Source of the DNA: Micromonospora profundi
Lineage (GTDB): Bacteria > Actinomycetota > Actinomycetes > Mycobacteriales > Micromonosporaceae
Length of the DNA stretch: 64,000 bases
Direction: 5' to 3'
Assembly (NCBI RefSeq): GCF_011927785.1
Contig: NZ_JAATJK010000001.1
Span: 4,993,001-5,057,000 of the forward strand
How positions within the stretch are numbered: the first letter of the stretch is position 1; every line of letters starts with the position of its first letter. Made by a program: the position numbers and the translations under genes. Below are positions 7,601-15,939 of the stretch, one piece after another. Under the pieces are notes generated by a model. The model saw only the letters and a program-made list of their open reading frames with translations, searched no databases and had not been told where the DNA came from.

Positions 7601-8433
7601 GACGACCGGCGCACGTGCGACGCCGTAACGGCAAGCAGGTTGGCGCGGCGGGCCCGTCGCCCCCGCAGCGAGCTGAGCCCGACCAGCAGCAGGGCGATCG
7701 CGAACATCGCGGTGCCGATGACGTTCACCTGCGGTGGGATGCCCCGCTGGGCGGCACCCCAGACGTACATCGGGAACGTGACAGTGGTGCCGGCGTTGAA
7801 GTTCGTGATGATGAAGTCGTCGAAGCTCAACGAGAAGGCCAGCAACGCGGCGGCCACGATGCCGGGCAGCACCAGCGGCAGGGTGATCCGCCGGAACGTC
7901 TGCCACTCGCTTGCGTACAGGTCCATGGCGGCTTCCTCCAGCCGCCGGTCCATCCCGGCCAGCCGCGCCTTCACCGTCACCACGACGAACGACACGCAGA
8001 ACATGACGTGCGCGATGACGATTGTCCAGAACCCCTGCGGTACGCCCGCCGAGACGAACAGCGCCAGCAGCGACGTACCCATCACCAGCTCCGGGGTTGC
8101 CATCGGCAGGAAGATCAGCACATTGACGCCGGACCTGCCCCGGAAACGGTGCCGGACGAGCGCGAACGCCATCAGGGTGCCCAGCACTGTGGCGACCACA
8201 GTGGCGATGAAGCCGATCTGCACGCTGCGGACCACCGCATCGCACATGTCGGAGGTGGCGCACGGCTGACGCCAGTTGTCCAGCGTGAACTCGTTGAAGT
8301 CGTACGACAGGCGACTCGACGGGCGGTTGAACGACAGCCCCGCCACCACGAGGATCGGCAGCGCCAGATAGCCGAGCACCAGCAACGCGACGATCATCAC
8401 CCAACGGTCAGCCAGCCAGCGGGAAACCCTCAC
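7597..8433 (-). CDS. potC: ABC transporter permease, spermidine/putrescine type (PotC-like)
   Basis: This 278-residue inner-membrane protein has about six hydrophobic segments, beginning with VMIVALLVLGYLALPILVVA. The cytoplasmic EAA loop that docks on the ATPase is visible (EEAAMDLYASEWQTFRRI). It is the second permease of the operon. The GTG start at 8433-8431 overlaps the stop of the second 59-bp-repeat ORF in a GTGA, with gggggct as ribosome binding sequence. The transported substrate is inferred from family and operon. Confidence 0.9.
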   Translation of the reverse strand: MRVSRWLADRWVMIVALLVLGYLALPILVVAGLSFNRPSSRLSYDFNEFTLDNWRQPCATSDMCDAVVRSVQIGFIATVVATVLGTLMAFALVRHRFRGRSGVNVLIFLPMATPELVMGTSLLALFVSAGVPQGFWTIVIAHVMFCVSFVVVTVKARLAGMDRRLEEAAMDLYASEWQTFRRITLPLVLPGIVAAALLAFSLSFDDFIITNFNAGTTVTFPMYVWGAAQRGIPPQVNVIGTAMFAIALLLVGLSSLRGRRARRANLLAVTASHVRRSS

Positions 8434-8492
8434 CAGAGCCCCCTTTCATTCGCGACTGCGGGGCTCCGCTGCGCTGCACTCCTCGCGCTCAT
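8430..8492 (-). CDS. 20-residue repeat ORF (second of two) coupled to potC
   Basis: The ATG at 8492-8490 overlaps the stop of the previous repeat ORF (TGATG), and the TGA at 8432-8430 overlaps the potC GTG. The product would be MSARSAAQRSPAVANERGLW. Apart from its last residues it is identical to the preceding ORF because both come from a 59-bp tandem repeat. It contains its own gggggc ribosome binding sequence for potC. Confidence 0.45.
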   Translation of the reverse strand: MSARSAAQRSPAVANERGLW

Positions 8493-8554
8493 CACAGCCC
8501 CCTCTCATTCGCGACTGCGGGGCTCCGCTGCGCTGCACTCCTCGCGCTCATCAC
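8437..8554. repeat. 59-bp perfect-period tandem duplication between potB and potC
   Basis: Unit 1 (8437-8495) and unit 2 (8496-8554) differ at one position. Each unit contains, on the minus strand, an ATG overlapping an upstream stop, 19-20 sense codons and a G-rich ribosome binding sequence. The spacing keeps both copies coupled. Confidence 0.95.
8492..8551 (-). CDS. 19-residue repeat ORF (first of two) coupled to potB
   Basis: The ATG at 8551-8549 overlaps the potB stop codon in TGATG, and the TGA at 8494-8492 overlaps the next repeat ORF. The product would be MSARSAAQRSPAVANERGL. It has no domain and is probably a translational relay, but its sequence is preserved between the two copies. 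Confidence 0.45.
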   Translation of the reverse strand: MSARSAAQRSPAVANERGL

Positions 8555-9459
8555 AGCACCTCCTCCGTGCCGGCCCTGCGCAGATACCCGAAGACCACAG
8601 CGAGGATCGCCGCCATCAGCAGGAACGACAGCGCGGCCCCCTGCGGATAGTCCAGCCGCACCAGGAACGCCGAGTCGATGACGTTCCCGATCATGTACTC
8701 GTTGGGGGTGCCGAGCAGTTCGGCATTGATGTAGTCGCCGCTGGCCGGAATGAAGAACAGCAACGTGCCGGCGACAAGGCCGGGCATGGACAGCGGCAGC
8801 GTCACCCTACGGAACGCCTGCACCGGGCTCGCGTACAGGTCACTTGCCGCCTCCAGCAGCCGCTGGTCCAGCCGCTCCAGGCTCGCGTACAGCGGCAGCA
8901 CCAGAAACGGCAGGAAGTTGTACGTCAGCCCGAGCACCACAGCGAACGGAGTGGCAAGCAATCGACCGTCCGGACCGAGCAGGTGTACGTCCCGCAGCAG
9001 GCCGACAAGCGCACCGTTGTCCGACAGGATCGTCTTCCAGGCGAGCGTGCGGACGAGGAAACTGGTGAACATCGGCGCGACCACGCACACCAGGAGCAGG
9101 TTCTTCCACCGGCCGGCCTTCTGCGCGATGGCGTACGCCAGCGGGTAGCCCATCAGCAGCGCCAGCACCAGGGCCAGGCCGGCGTAGCCGAACGAGCGCA
9201 GAAACTGCGGCCAGTACGCCTGCACCACGTCCGGGTAGTTGCCGAACGCCCACGTCATCGCGTACCCGGTGGACAGCGATCCGTTGGGGTCGTACAGGCT
9301 CGCGGCGGCGAGTTGCAGCAGCGGCACGCCGAAGAACACCAGCAGCCAGGCCGCGCCGGGCAGCAGCAACAGGTACGGCAGCAGCCGGTACCGCCCGGGC
9401 CGGGGTGCCGGTGGTGGGTCCGGTGCCTTCCCCGATCTGGTGGGCGCCAGGAGGGTCAT
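8551..9459 (-). CDS. potB: ABC transporter permease, spermidine/putrescine type (PotB-like)
   Basis: This 302-residue permease shows six likely membrane segments, starting with YLLLLPGAAWLLVFFGVPLL near residue 30, and the EAA loop EAASDLYASPVQAFRRVTLP. It forms the channel with PotC and is energised by PotA. Its ATG overlaps the potA stop by four bases (ATGA). Its stop overlaps the first of two short repeat-derived ORFs that separate it from potC, which is odd because PotB and PotC genes usually abut directly. Confidence 0.9.
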   Translation of the reverse strand: MTLLAPTRSGKAPDPPPAPRPGRYRLLPYLLLLPGAAWLLVFFGVPLLQLAAASLYDPNGSLSTGYAMTWAFGNYPDVVQAYWPQFLRSFGYAGLALVLALLMGYPLAYAIAQKAGRWKNLLLVCVVAPMFTSFLVRTLAWKTILSDNGALVGLLRDVHLLGPDGRLLATPFAVVLGLTYNFLPFLVLPLYASLERLDQRLLEAASDLYASPVQAFRRVTLPLSMPGLVAGTLLFFIPASGDYINAELLGTPNEYMIGNVIDSAFLVRLDYPQGAALSFLLMAAILAVVFGYLRRAGTEEVL

Positions 9460-10616
9460 GACGAGGCGCCGACCGGCTCGTCGAGAACCGGCGTGGTCCG
9501 GTCGGTGTCGGTGGCGTCGCGGGGCAGCAGGAAGGCGTGCCGCGGATCCCAGTACGCCACCGCTTCGCTGCCGACCGCCACTTGAGTCGAGGTTCCGCTG
9601 TTTGCCGCGAAGACCGACAGTTCGGTGCCCCAGCCGGTGCGCAGCAGGTACTGCGTGCTGACTCCCACGTAGGAGGCATCGGTGACGACCCCTGTGACGT
9701 GCTGATGGCCGGCGGGCACCTGGTCGGCGGAGCCGACCAGATGGAGCTTCTCCGGGCGTACCCCCAGGTGGACCGGACCCCGGTCGGCCCGGACCCGGCC
9801 GGCGGGCACGGAGAAACGCGCGCCGTGCGCCGTCACCGCGACCTCGCCGCCGCCTGTGCCGGCGGCCTCGGCGGCGAGCAGGTTGGACTGGCCGAGGAAG
9901 TTCGCCACGAACGCGGTGGCCGGGAACTCGTAGATGTCGGCCGGGGCGCCGAGCTGTTCGATACGGCCGGCGTTCATCACCGCCACGGTGTCGGCCATCG
10001 TCATGGCCTCTTCCTGGTCGTGCGTCACGTGCACGAAGGTGATGCCCACCTCGGTCTGGATCCGCTTCAGCTCGATCTGCATCTGCCGGCGCAGCTTCAG
10101 GTCGAGTGCGCCCAGCGGCTCGTCGAGGAGCAGCACCTGCGGCTGGTTGATCAGCGCACGGGCCAGTGCGACCCGCTGCTGCTGGCCGCCGGAGAGCTGG
10201 GCCGGGCGGCGACCGCCGAAGCCGTCGAGCTGCACCAGCGACAGCATCCGCAGAACCTCGTCGTTGACCGAGCGGATGCCGCGCCGTCGCAGCCCGAAGG
10301 CCACGTTCTCGAAGATGCTGAGGTGTGGAAAGAGCGCGTAGCTCTGGAACACGGTGTTGACGGGCCGCTTGTACGGCCGCAGCCGGGCGATGTCCCGGTC
10401 GCCGAGCAGCACCTGACCACTCGTCGGCTCCTCCAGCCCGGCGATCATCCGCAGGGTGGTGGTCTTGCCGCAGCCGGACGCGCCGAGCAGCGCGAAGAAC
10501 GACCCCTGCTCGATGCTGAGGCTGAGATCGTCGACGGCGGTGAAGATGCCGAACCGCTTGGTGAGGTTGGCAAGGCGCAGGTCGCCCGCCGGTGTCTCGC
10601 GCGCCATCCCCGTCAC
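9456..10616 (-). CDS. potA: ABC transporter ATP-binding protein (PotA-like)
   Basis: The protein has all ATPase motifs: Walker A GASGCGKTT (45-53), signature LSGGQQQRVALARAL, Walker B VLLLDEPLGALD and the switch histidine in VHVTHDQEEAM. After the nucleotide-binding domain a TOBE domain of about 100 residues (LGVRPEKLHLVG) marks the polyamine/opine importer subclass. The GTG at 10616 overlaps the potD stop (GTGA), giving 386 residues; an ATG nine bases later is an alternative. It sits between the binding protein and the permeases in one tightly coupled minus-strand operon. Confidence 0.93.
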   Translation of the reverse strand: MTGMARETPAGDLRLANLTKRFGIFTAVDDLSLSIEQGSFFALLGASGCGKTTTLRMIAGLEEPTSGQVLLGDRDIARLRPYKRPVNTVFQSYALFPHLSIFENVAFGLRRRGIRSVNDEVLRMLSLVQLDGFGGRRPAQLSGGQQQRVALARALINQPQVLLLDEPLGALDLKLRRQMQIELKRIQTEVGITFVHVTHDQEEAMTMADTVAVMNAGRIEQLGAPADIYEFPATAFVANFLGQSNLLAAEAAGTGGGEVAVTAHGARFSVPAGRVRADRGPVHLGVRPEKLHLVGSADQVPAGHQHVTGVVTDASYVGVSTQYLLRTGWGTELSVFAANSGTSTQVAVGSEAVAYWDPRHAFLLPRDATDTDRTTPVLDEPVGASS

Positions 10617-11797
10617 GCCCCGATGACCTGCTGGAACTTGCCTTCGTACTCTTTCTCCTGCTTCTCGTCCAGGGTCATGAACACCTTGGACTTCGACAGC
10701 AGCGCCTGGTCCGGGAAGATCAGCGGGTTGGCGGCGAGCTCGGGGTCGATCTTCTCCATCTCGGCCTGGGCGCCCTTGACCGGGCAGATGTAGTTGACGT
10801 ACGCGGCGAGCTTCGCGGCGACGGCCGGCTCGTAGTAGTAGTTGATCAGGGCCTCGGCGTTGCCCTTGTGGGCGGCCTTGTTGGGGACCATCATGTTGTC
10901 GCTGAACAGCATCGCGCCGGAGTCGGGGGCGACGAACTGCACCTTGGGGTTGTCACCGGCGAGCTGGATGACGTCGCCGGACCAGCCGATGCACGCCGCG
11001 ATGTCGCCCTTGGCCAGGTCGGGTGCGTAGTCGTTGCCGGTGAACTTGCGGATCTGTCCGGAGTCGACGGCCTTCTTGAGCTTTGTGAGCGCGTCGTCGA
11101 ACTGGGCGCTCGTGAAGTTCGACGGATCGTGGCCGTTGGCACCGAGCAGCAGGCCCATCGTGTCGCGCATCTCGCTGAGCGCCGTCACCTTGCCCTTGAG
11201 GTCGGGCCGGGTCAGCAACTCGTCGACGGTACGCAGCTCCTTTGTGACGCTGCCGTTGTACGCCAACCCGGCGAGGCCGGACTGCCACGGGATCGAGATC
11301 CGGTTCTCGGTGTCGAAGGAGCGGCTGACAAGCGACGGCAACAGATTCGCCTGGACGTTCGGGATCTTCGCCGGGTCGAGCTTCTGGATCCAGCCGAGCC
11401 GGATCATCCGCGCCGCCATCCAGTCGGTCAGGACGATGATGTCCCGGTCGGTGCTCTGACATGCGGCGAGCTGATTCTGGACCTTGCCGAAGAACTCGTT
11501 GTTGTCGTTGATGTCCTCGGTGTAGGTGACCTGGATTCCGCTTTTCGCGATGAACTCGTCGAGGCTGGGCCTCTTGGACTCGTCGGCTTCGTCGACGTCC
11601 ATGTACTGCGGCCAGTTGGAGAAGGCAAGCTTCTTCTCGGTGCCGGACAGGTCCTCGCTGACGCAGCCGGCCTCGGTCTGCTGCGCACCCTTGGTGCCGC
11701 AGCCTGCGAGGCTGCCGCCCGCGGCCAGCAGAGCGGCGGAACCGAGAGTGCCGGTGAGCAGTCCACGCCGGGAGAGGGGCCGAAAGGGGGTACGCAT
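10613..11797 (-). CDS. potD: Extracellular polyamine-binding lipoprotein (PotD-like)
   Basis: The 394-residue precursor has a twin-arginine start (LSRRGLLTG) and a lipobox (GSLAGC), so it is probably exported folded by Tat and lipid-anchored on the outer face of the membrane. The mature part reads as a PotD/PotF-type binding protein (LAFSNWPQYMDVDE, DIIVLTDWMAARMI, ALINYYYEP). It would capture spermidine, putrescine or a related amine for PotABC. ATG at 11797 follows an aggag ribosome binding site. It is the first gene of the operon and diverges from an Lrp-type regulator. Confidence 0.9.
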   Translation of the reverse strand: MRTPFRPLSRRGLLTGTLGSAALLAAGGSLAGCGTKGAQQTEAGCVSEDLSGTEKKLAFSNWPQYMDVDEADESKRPSLDEFIAKSGIQVTYTEDINDNNEFFGKVQNQLAACQSTDRDIIVLTDWMAARMIRLGWIQKLDPAKIPNVQANLLPSLVSRSFDTENRISIPWQSGLAGLAYNGSVTKELRTVDELLTRPDLKGKVTALSEMRDTMGLLLGANGHDPSNFTSAQFDDALTKLKKAVDSGQIRKFTGNDYAPDLAKGDIAACIGWSGDVIQLAGDNPKVQFVAPDSGAMLFSDNMMVPNKAAHKGNAEALINYYYEPAVAAKLAAYVNYICPVKGAQAEMEKIDPELAANPLIFPDQALLSKSKVFMTLDEKQEKEYEGKFQQVIGA

Positions 11798-11959
11798 GAC
11801 GACTCCTAGGGGGGTCAGTGCCATGGACGACTGATCCTGGCATGAGGAAACCTCCCTTACAAGGGATTCCGTTGCGGGAATAGCGATGCACGACGAAATA
11901 CGCCAGACTGCGCGGTGATACACGCGCGACATCACGATTCGGGACATGGGGAGCGGACG
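11798..11959. promoter_or_regulatory. Divergent promoter region of potD and the Lrp-type regulator
   Basis: The 162-bp gap between divergent genes contains attccgttgcgggaat at 11866-11881, an interrupted dyad (attcc...ggaat). Its core ggattccgttgc at 11864-11875 recurs exactly at 12502-12513, upstream of the aminotransferase gene. A shared element at both divergently controlled units is the pattern expected for the binding site of the regulator encoded here. Confidence 0.55.
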
Positions 11960-12472
11960 ATGACGAACCGGCAGCACGAAAACGGCAGCGGCGGCCGACG
12001 CGTCGCTGTGCGTGACGGCGCCAATCACGCTCTGCTTGACGATGTGGCCAAGCAGATCATCGAACAGCTCCAGGAGGACGGCCGTCGGCCGTACGCCACG
12101 ATCGGCAAGGCGGTAGGGCTCTCGGAGGCGGCGGTCCGCCAGCGGGTTCAGCGGCTTCTCGACTCCGGCGTCATGCAGATCGTCGCCGTGACCGACCCTC
12201 TCCAACTGGGCTTCCCCCGCCAGGCCATGATCGGCCTGCGTACCGACGGCGACCTGGAGTCCGTCGCCGACCGGCTCGCCGAACTCGACGAGGTCGACTA
12301 CGTGGTCATCACCGCCGGCTCGTTCGACCTGCTCACCGAGGTGGTCTGCCGCAACGACGACCACCTCCTGGAGATCCTGCAACGGCTACGCGCCGTGCCC
12401 GGCGTGGTGTCCACCGAGGCGTTCGTCTACCTCAAGCTCCGCAAGCAGACCTACACCTGGGGTACTGCCTGA
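11960..12472 (+). CDS. Lrp/AsnC family transcriptional regulator
   Basis: The 170-residue protein has the N-terminal helix-turn-helix of the Lrp/AsnC family (AKQIIEQLQEDGRRPYATIG, then VGLSEAAVRQRVQRLLDSG) and a C-terminal ligand-binding RAM domain (DYVVITAGSFDLLTEVVC). ATG at 11960 follows a gggagcgg ribosome binding sequence; upstream in-frame starts lack one. It lies between the pot operon and the aminotransferase operon and very likely senses an amino acid or amine and controls both. Confidence 0.9.
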   Translation: MTNRQHENGSGGRRVAVRDGANHALLDDVAKQIIEQLQEDGRRPYATIGKAVGLSEAAVRQRVQRLLDSGVMQIVAVTDPLQLGFPRQAMIGLRTDGDLESVADRLAELDEVDYVVITAGSFDLLTEVVCRNDDHLLEILQRLRAVPGVVSTEAFVYLKLRKQTYTWGTA

Positions 12473-12660
12473 CGGCCGTGCGGGACCTCCGACCGCAGTG
12501 CGGATTCCGTTGCCGCGCGGATTATCGTTCGCTGAATCCGTCGCCAAGCACCTGTCACGCTACTGATACCACTTGCCCTTGACCCTTGGGCTGTGCGATA
12601 ACCGTGGTCAGAGCGGCCGGTCTCACCCCGTCGACCGGCCCGACGACCGATGGGGCTGAC
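12473..12660 (+). promoter_or_regulatory. Upstream region of the aminotransferase operon with a repeated candidate operator
   Basis: The exact 12-mer ggattccgttgc at 12502-12513 repeats that of the potD-regulator gap. An outer inverted repeat, cggatt at 12501-12506 and aatccg at 12535-12540, surrounds the site. The 188-bp leader before the aminotransferase ATG has no gene. Confidence 0.5.
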
Positions 12661-14007
12661 ATGGCCAACGCCACTGACCACCTCTGGATGCACTTCACCA
12701 GGATGGCGAGCTACTCCGCCGGTGAGGTGCCGACAATCGTGCGAGGCGAGGGCGCGTACGTGTGGGACGCGCAGGGCCGCCGCTACCTGGACGGGCTCGC
12801 CGGGCTCTTCGTCGTCAACGCCGGCCACGGTCGCACCGAACTGGCCGAGGCCGCCGCCAAGCAGGCGGGCGAGCTGGCCTACTTCCCACTCTGGTCGTAC
12901 GCCCACCCGAAGGCCGTCGAGCTGGCCGAGAAGATCGCCTCGCTCACCCCCGGCGACCTGAACCGGGTCTTCTTCACCACCGGCGGTTCGGAGGCGGTGG
13001 AGGCGGCGTGGAAGCTGGCCCGTGCCTACTTCAAGCGCACCGGCCGGCCCAACAAGTACAAGGTGGTAAGCCGCTACATCGCGTACCACGGCACCTCGAT
13101 GGGCGCCCTGTCGATCACCGGCCTGCCCGGCATCAAGAGCGACTTCGAGCCGCTGGTGCCCGGCGGGATCAAGGTGCCGAACACCAACTTCTACCGGGCG
13201 CCCGAGCACGGCGACGACCCCGAGGCGTTCGGCCGCTGGGCCGCCGACGAGATCGGCCGGGCCATCGAGCGGGAAGGACCGGACACTGTCGCAGCAGTCT
13301 TCCTGGAGCCGGTGCAGAACTCCGGTGGCTGCTTCCCACCGCCCCCCGGCTACTTCGATCGGGTCCGGGAGATCTGCGACGCGTACGACGTGCTTCTCGT
13401 CTCCGACGAGGTGATCTGCTCCTGGGGTCGGCTGGGCGAATACTTCGGCGCGGTGCGCTACGGCTTCCAGCCGGACATCATCACCACCGCCAAGGGCATC
13501 ACCTCCGGGTACGCCCCGCTCGGCGCGATGATCGCCAGCGACCGGTTGATGGAGCCGTTCCTCACCGAGACCGGCATGTTCGCCCACGGGGTGACGTTCG
13601 GCGGCCACCCGGTCTCCTGCGCGGTGGCCCTGGCCAACCTGGAGGTGTTCGCCCGCGAGGACCTCATCGGCCACGTACGGGCCAACGAGGGTGCTTTCCG
13701 AGCCACCCTGGAAAAGCTGTACGACCTGCCGATCGTCGGCGACGTCCGGGGCGACGGCTACTTCTACGGCATCGAACTGGTCAAGGACCGGACCACCAGG
13801 GAGACCTTCGACGAGGCCGAGTCGGAGCGACTGCTGCGGGGCTTCCTGTCCACAGCGCTGTTCCAGGCGGGCCTCTACTGCCGGGCCGACGACAGAGGTG
13901 ACCCCGTCATCCAGCTCGCGCCGCCGCTGATCGCCGACCAGCGGCACTTCGACGAGATCGAGCAGATCCTGCGCGCGGTGCTCACCGAGGCATGGACGCG
14001 GCTCTGA
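12661..14007 (+). CDS. Class III PLP-dependent aminotransferase (amine/omega-amino acid type)
   Basis: This 448-residue protein belongs to the ornithine/omega-amino acid aminotransferase fold. The PLP lysine is in TAKGITSGYAP (about K278), preceded by the VSDEVICSWGR cofactor-ring segment. Related enzymes transaminate putrescine, spermidine or omega-amino acids to pyruvate. The chosen ATG at 12661 follows ggggctgac; upstream in-frame codons give an unrelated extension. The FAD oxidoreductase downstream starts inside its last codons (16-bp overlap). Together they probably convert a polyamine to an aldehyde and then an acid. Confidence 0.9.
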   Translation: MANATDHLWMHFTRMASYSAGEVPTIVRGEGAYVWDAQGRRYLDGLAGLFVVNAGHGRTELAEAAAKQAGELAYFPLWSYAHPKAVELAEKIASLTPGDLNRVFFTTGGSEAVEAAWKLARAYFKRTGRPNKYKVVSRYIAYHGTSMGALSITGLPGIKSDFEPLVPGGIKVPNTNFYRAPEHGDDPEAFGRWAADEIGRAIEREGPDTVAAVFLEPVQNSGGCFPPPPGYFDRVREICDAYDVLLVSDEVICSWGRLGEYFGAVRYGFQPDIITTAKGITSGYAPLGAMIASDRLMEPFLTETGMFAHGVTFGGHPVSCAVALANLEVFAREDLIGHVRANEGAFRATLEKLYDLPIVGDVRGDGYFYGIELVKDRTTRETFDEAESERLLRGFLSTALFQAGLYCRADDRGDPVIQLAPPLIADQRHFDEIEQILRAVLTEAWTRL

Positions 14008-15398
14008 ACGGCGACCCCGCCGACGCTTACCGGGGCCTGTCGTACTGGCTGTCCACGTTGGACGAGCCGCTGGCCCCACGGCCCGCGCTACCAGGTGACG
14101 CCGACGCCGACGTGGTGATCGTGGGCGCCGGCTACACCGGGCTGTGGACGGCGTACCACCTGGCCCGCGCGGACCCTGCTCTGCGGGTCACGGTGCTGGA
14201 AAAGGAGATCGCAGGGTACGGCGCGTCCGGCCGCAACGGCGGCTGGTGCTCCGCGCTGTTCCCCACGTCGCTGACCGGGCTGGCCCGTCGACACGGCCGG
14301 GACGCCGCCGTCGCCATGCAGCGGGCGCTGCACGGGACGGTGCGCGAGGTCGGCCAGGTGGTCACGGCGGAGGGCATCGACTGCGACTGGGCCGACGGGG
14401 GCACTGTCACACTGGCCCGCACCGGTCCGCAGCTCGCCCGGGCGCGGGCCGCCGTGGGCGAGGCCCGCGCGTTCGGCTTCGGCCCCGAGCACCTGAGGGT
14501 CCTCGACGCCGAGGAGGCCGCCGCCCGTTGCGCCGCCGAGGGGGTACGCGGTGGGACGTACACCCCGCACTGCGCGGCCGTGCACCCGGCGAAGCTGGTC
14601 CGGGGTCTCGCCCGCGCTGTGGAGCGACTCGGGGTGACCATCCACGAGGGCACCCCTGTCGTCGCCATCCGGGCCGGCTCGGCGGTGACGGCGTCCGGAA
14701 CGGTGCGGGCGCCGGTGGTGGTCCGGGCCACCGAGGCGTACACGTCCACGTTGCCCGGTCAGCGGCGCACCGTGGCGCCCGTGTACTCGCTGATGGTGGC
14801 CACCGAACCGCTTACGGACGAGACGTGGGCACGGATCGGGCTGGCCCGGCGGGAGACGTTCACCGACCTCGGGCACATGATCATCTACGGCCAGCGCACC
14901 GCCGGCGGGCGGCTGGCCTTCGGCGGACGCGGTGCGCCGTACCACTTCGGGTCCCGGGTCCGACAGGGCTACGACCGCGAGCCCCGGGTCTTCGCCGCGC
15001 TGCGACGTACCCTCGGGAGACTCTTCCCGGTGCTCGGCCCGGACGTGCCGGTGACACACACCTGGGGTGGCCCGCTGGGCGTGGCCCGGGACTGGGCCGC
15101 CTCGGTCGGTTTCGACAGGGCCAGCGGGCTGGCCTGGGCGGGCGGCTACGTCGGGGACGGGGTGGGCTCCAGCAACCTCGCCGGCCGCACGCTTGCCGAC
15201 CTGATCCGTGGCCAGCGCACCGAGCTGACCACCCTGCCCTGGGTGAACCACCGCTCGCCCCGCTGGGAGCCGGAGCCACTGCGTTGGCTGGCCGTGAACG
15301 CCGGCCTACGGGTCATGACGGGCGCGGACGCGGCCGAATCCCGCACCGGCCGACCGTCGCGCCGGGCCGCCGCGTTCTCCCGACTCCTGGGCCACTGA
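13992..15398 (+). CDS. FAD-dependent amine oxidoreductase (DAO / PuuB-like), copy 2
   Basis: The 468-residue protein has an FAD motif (VVIVGAGYTGLWTAY, about residues 41-55) and GASGRNGGWCSALF, the same signature as copy 1 at 6120-7559. The C-terminal part has TWGGPLG and WAGGYVGDGVG, typical of the substrate/FAD domain. It overlaps the aminotransferase by 16 bp and was probably co-transcribed with it. Two paralogues in divergent operons of one locus suggest they act on different steps or substrates of one pathway. Confidence 0.88.
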   Translation: MDAALNGDPADAYRGLSYWLSTLDEPLAPRPALPGDADADVVIVGAGYTGLWTAYHLARADPALRVTVLEKEIAGYGASGRNGGWCSALFPTSLTGLARRHGRDAAVAMQRALHGTVREVGQVVTAEGIDCDWADGGTVTLARTGPQLARARAAVGEARAFGFGPEHLRVLDAEEAAARCAAEGVRGGTYTPHCAAVHPAKLVRGLARAVERLGVTIHEGTPVVAIRAGSAVTASGTVRAPVVVRATEAYTSTLPGQRRTVAPVYSLMVATEPLTDETWARIGLARRETFTDLGHMIIYGQRTAGGRLAFGGRGAPYHFGSRVRQGYDREPRVFAALRRTLGRLFPVLGPDVPVTHTWGGPLGVARDWAASVGFDRASGLAWAGGYVGDGVGSSNLAGRTLADLIRGQRTELTTLPWVNHRSPRWEPEPLRWLAVNAGLRVMTGADAAESRTGRPSRRAAAFSRLLGH

Positions 15399-15420
15399 CC
15401 GGCCCGGGCCGCGAACCCGA

Positions 15421-15786
15421 TCAGTGGTTGGGCGGGATCACCCGGAGGTGGCCTCGGCGGCCGGTCTGGTGGGGGTTCTCGTGGTGCTGGTCGGGCTCCG
15501 GGGGGCGGGGGGCCGGGCGGGCGGCCTCACGGACCGCCTCGGCCAGCGCGACCAGGTCGTCGGTGGTGGGCGGGGGCGGCTCGAACTCTCCCTCGTGCCG
15601 GACCACGTCCCAGCCTCGCGGCGCGGTCAGGCTGCGGGCGTGCGGCTCGCACAGGTCGTACGTGTGCGGCTCAGCGAAAGCCGCCAACGGGCCCACCACC
15701 GCTGTCGACTCGTTGTAGACATAGGTCAATGTGGCGACCGCTTGCCGGGGGCAGCCGTTACGGGAGCAGCGCCGTGGTGACCTCAC
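15421..15786 (-). CDS. DUF3499 protein
   Basis: This 121-residue protein begins with a cysteine pair (CSRNGCPRQAVATLTYVY) and later has a second pair region (YDLCEPHARSLTAPRGW), the pattern of DUF3499, a small putative zinc-binding family restricted to actinobacteria. The start is GTG at 15786. It is divergent from the zincin-like gene, an arrangement I recall for mycobacteria beside whiB2. The function is unknown. Its stop lies 23 bp from the convergent oxidoreductase stop. Confidence 0.88.
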   Translation of the reverse strand: MRSPRRCSRNGCPRQAVATLTYVYNESTAVVGPLAAFAEPHTYDLCEPHARSLTAPRGWDVVRHEGEFEPPPPTTDDLVALAEAVREAARPAPRPPEPDQHHENPHQTGRRGHLRVIPPNH

Positions 15787-15939
15787 GGCGGCAGGGTATC
15801 CCCATTACCGGGTCCGGCGCATCGCTTCGCGTTGCGACACGCCCGTCGTGGTGATCACAATTCAGGGCGCCGCGCCGCGCCGCGCCACGGGAGCGGCGCT
15901 GCCGCTGACCGGCCCCGGGCGGGGGCTACCCTTTGCCTC

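Noticed and set aside
8551..8554. An alternative reading of the potB-potC gap as a frameshifted extension of potB
   Set aside because: The PotB frame ends at a normal family length and the following ORFs start by stop-start overlap, not by frameshift.
15392..15427. Inverted repeat ccactga...tcagtgg between convergent genes as a terminator
   Set aside because: Only seven bp pair and the repeat is made mainly of the two stop codons, so it is too weak to call.
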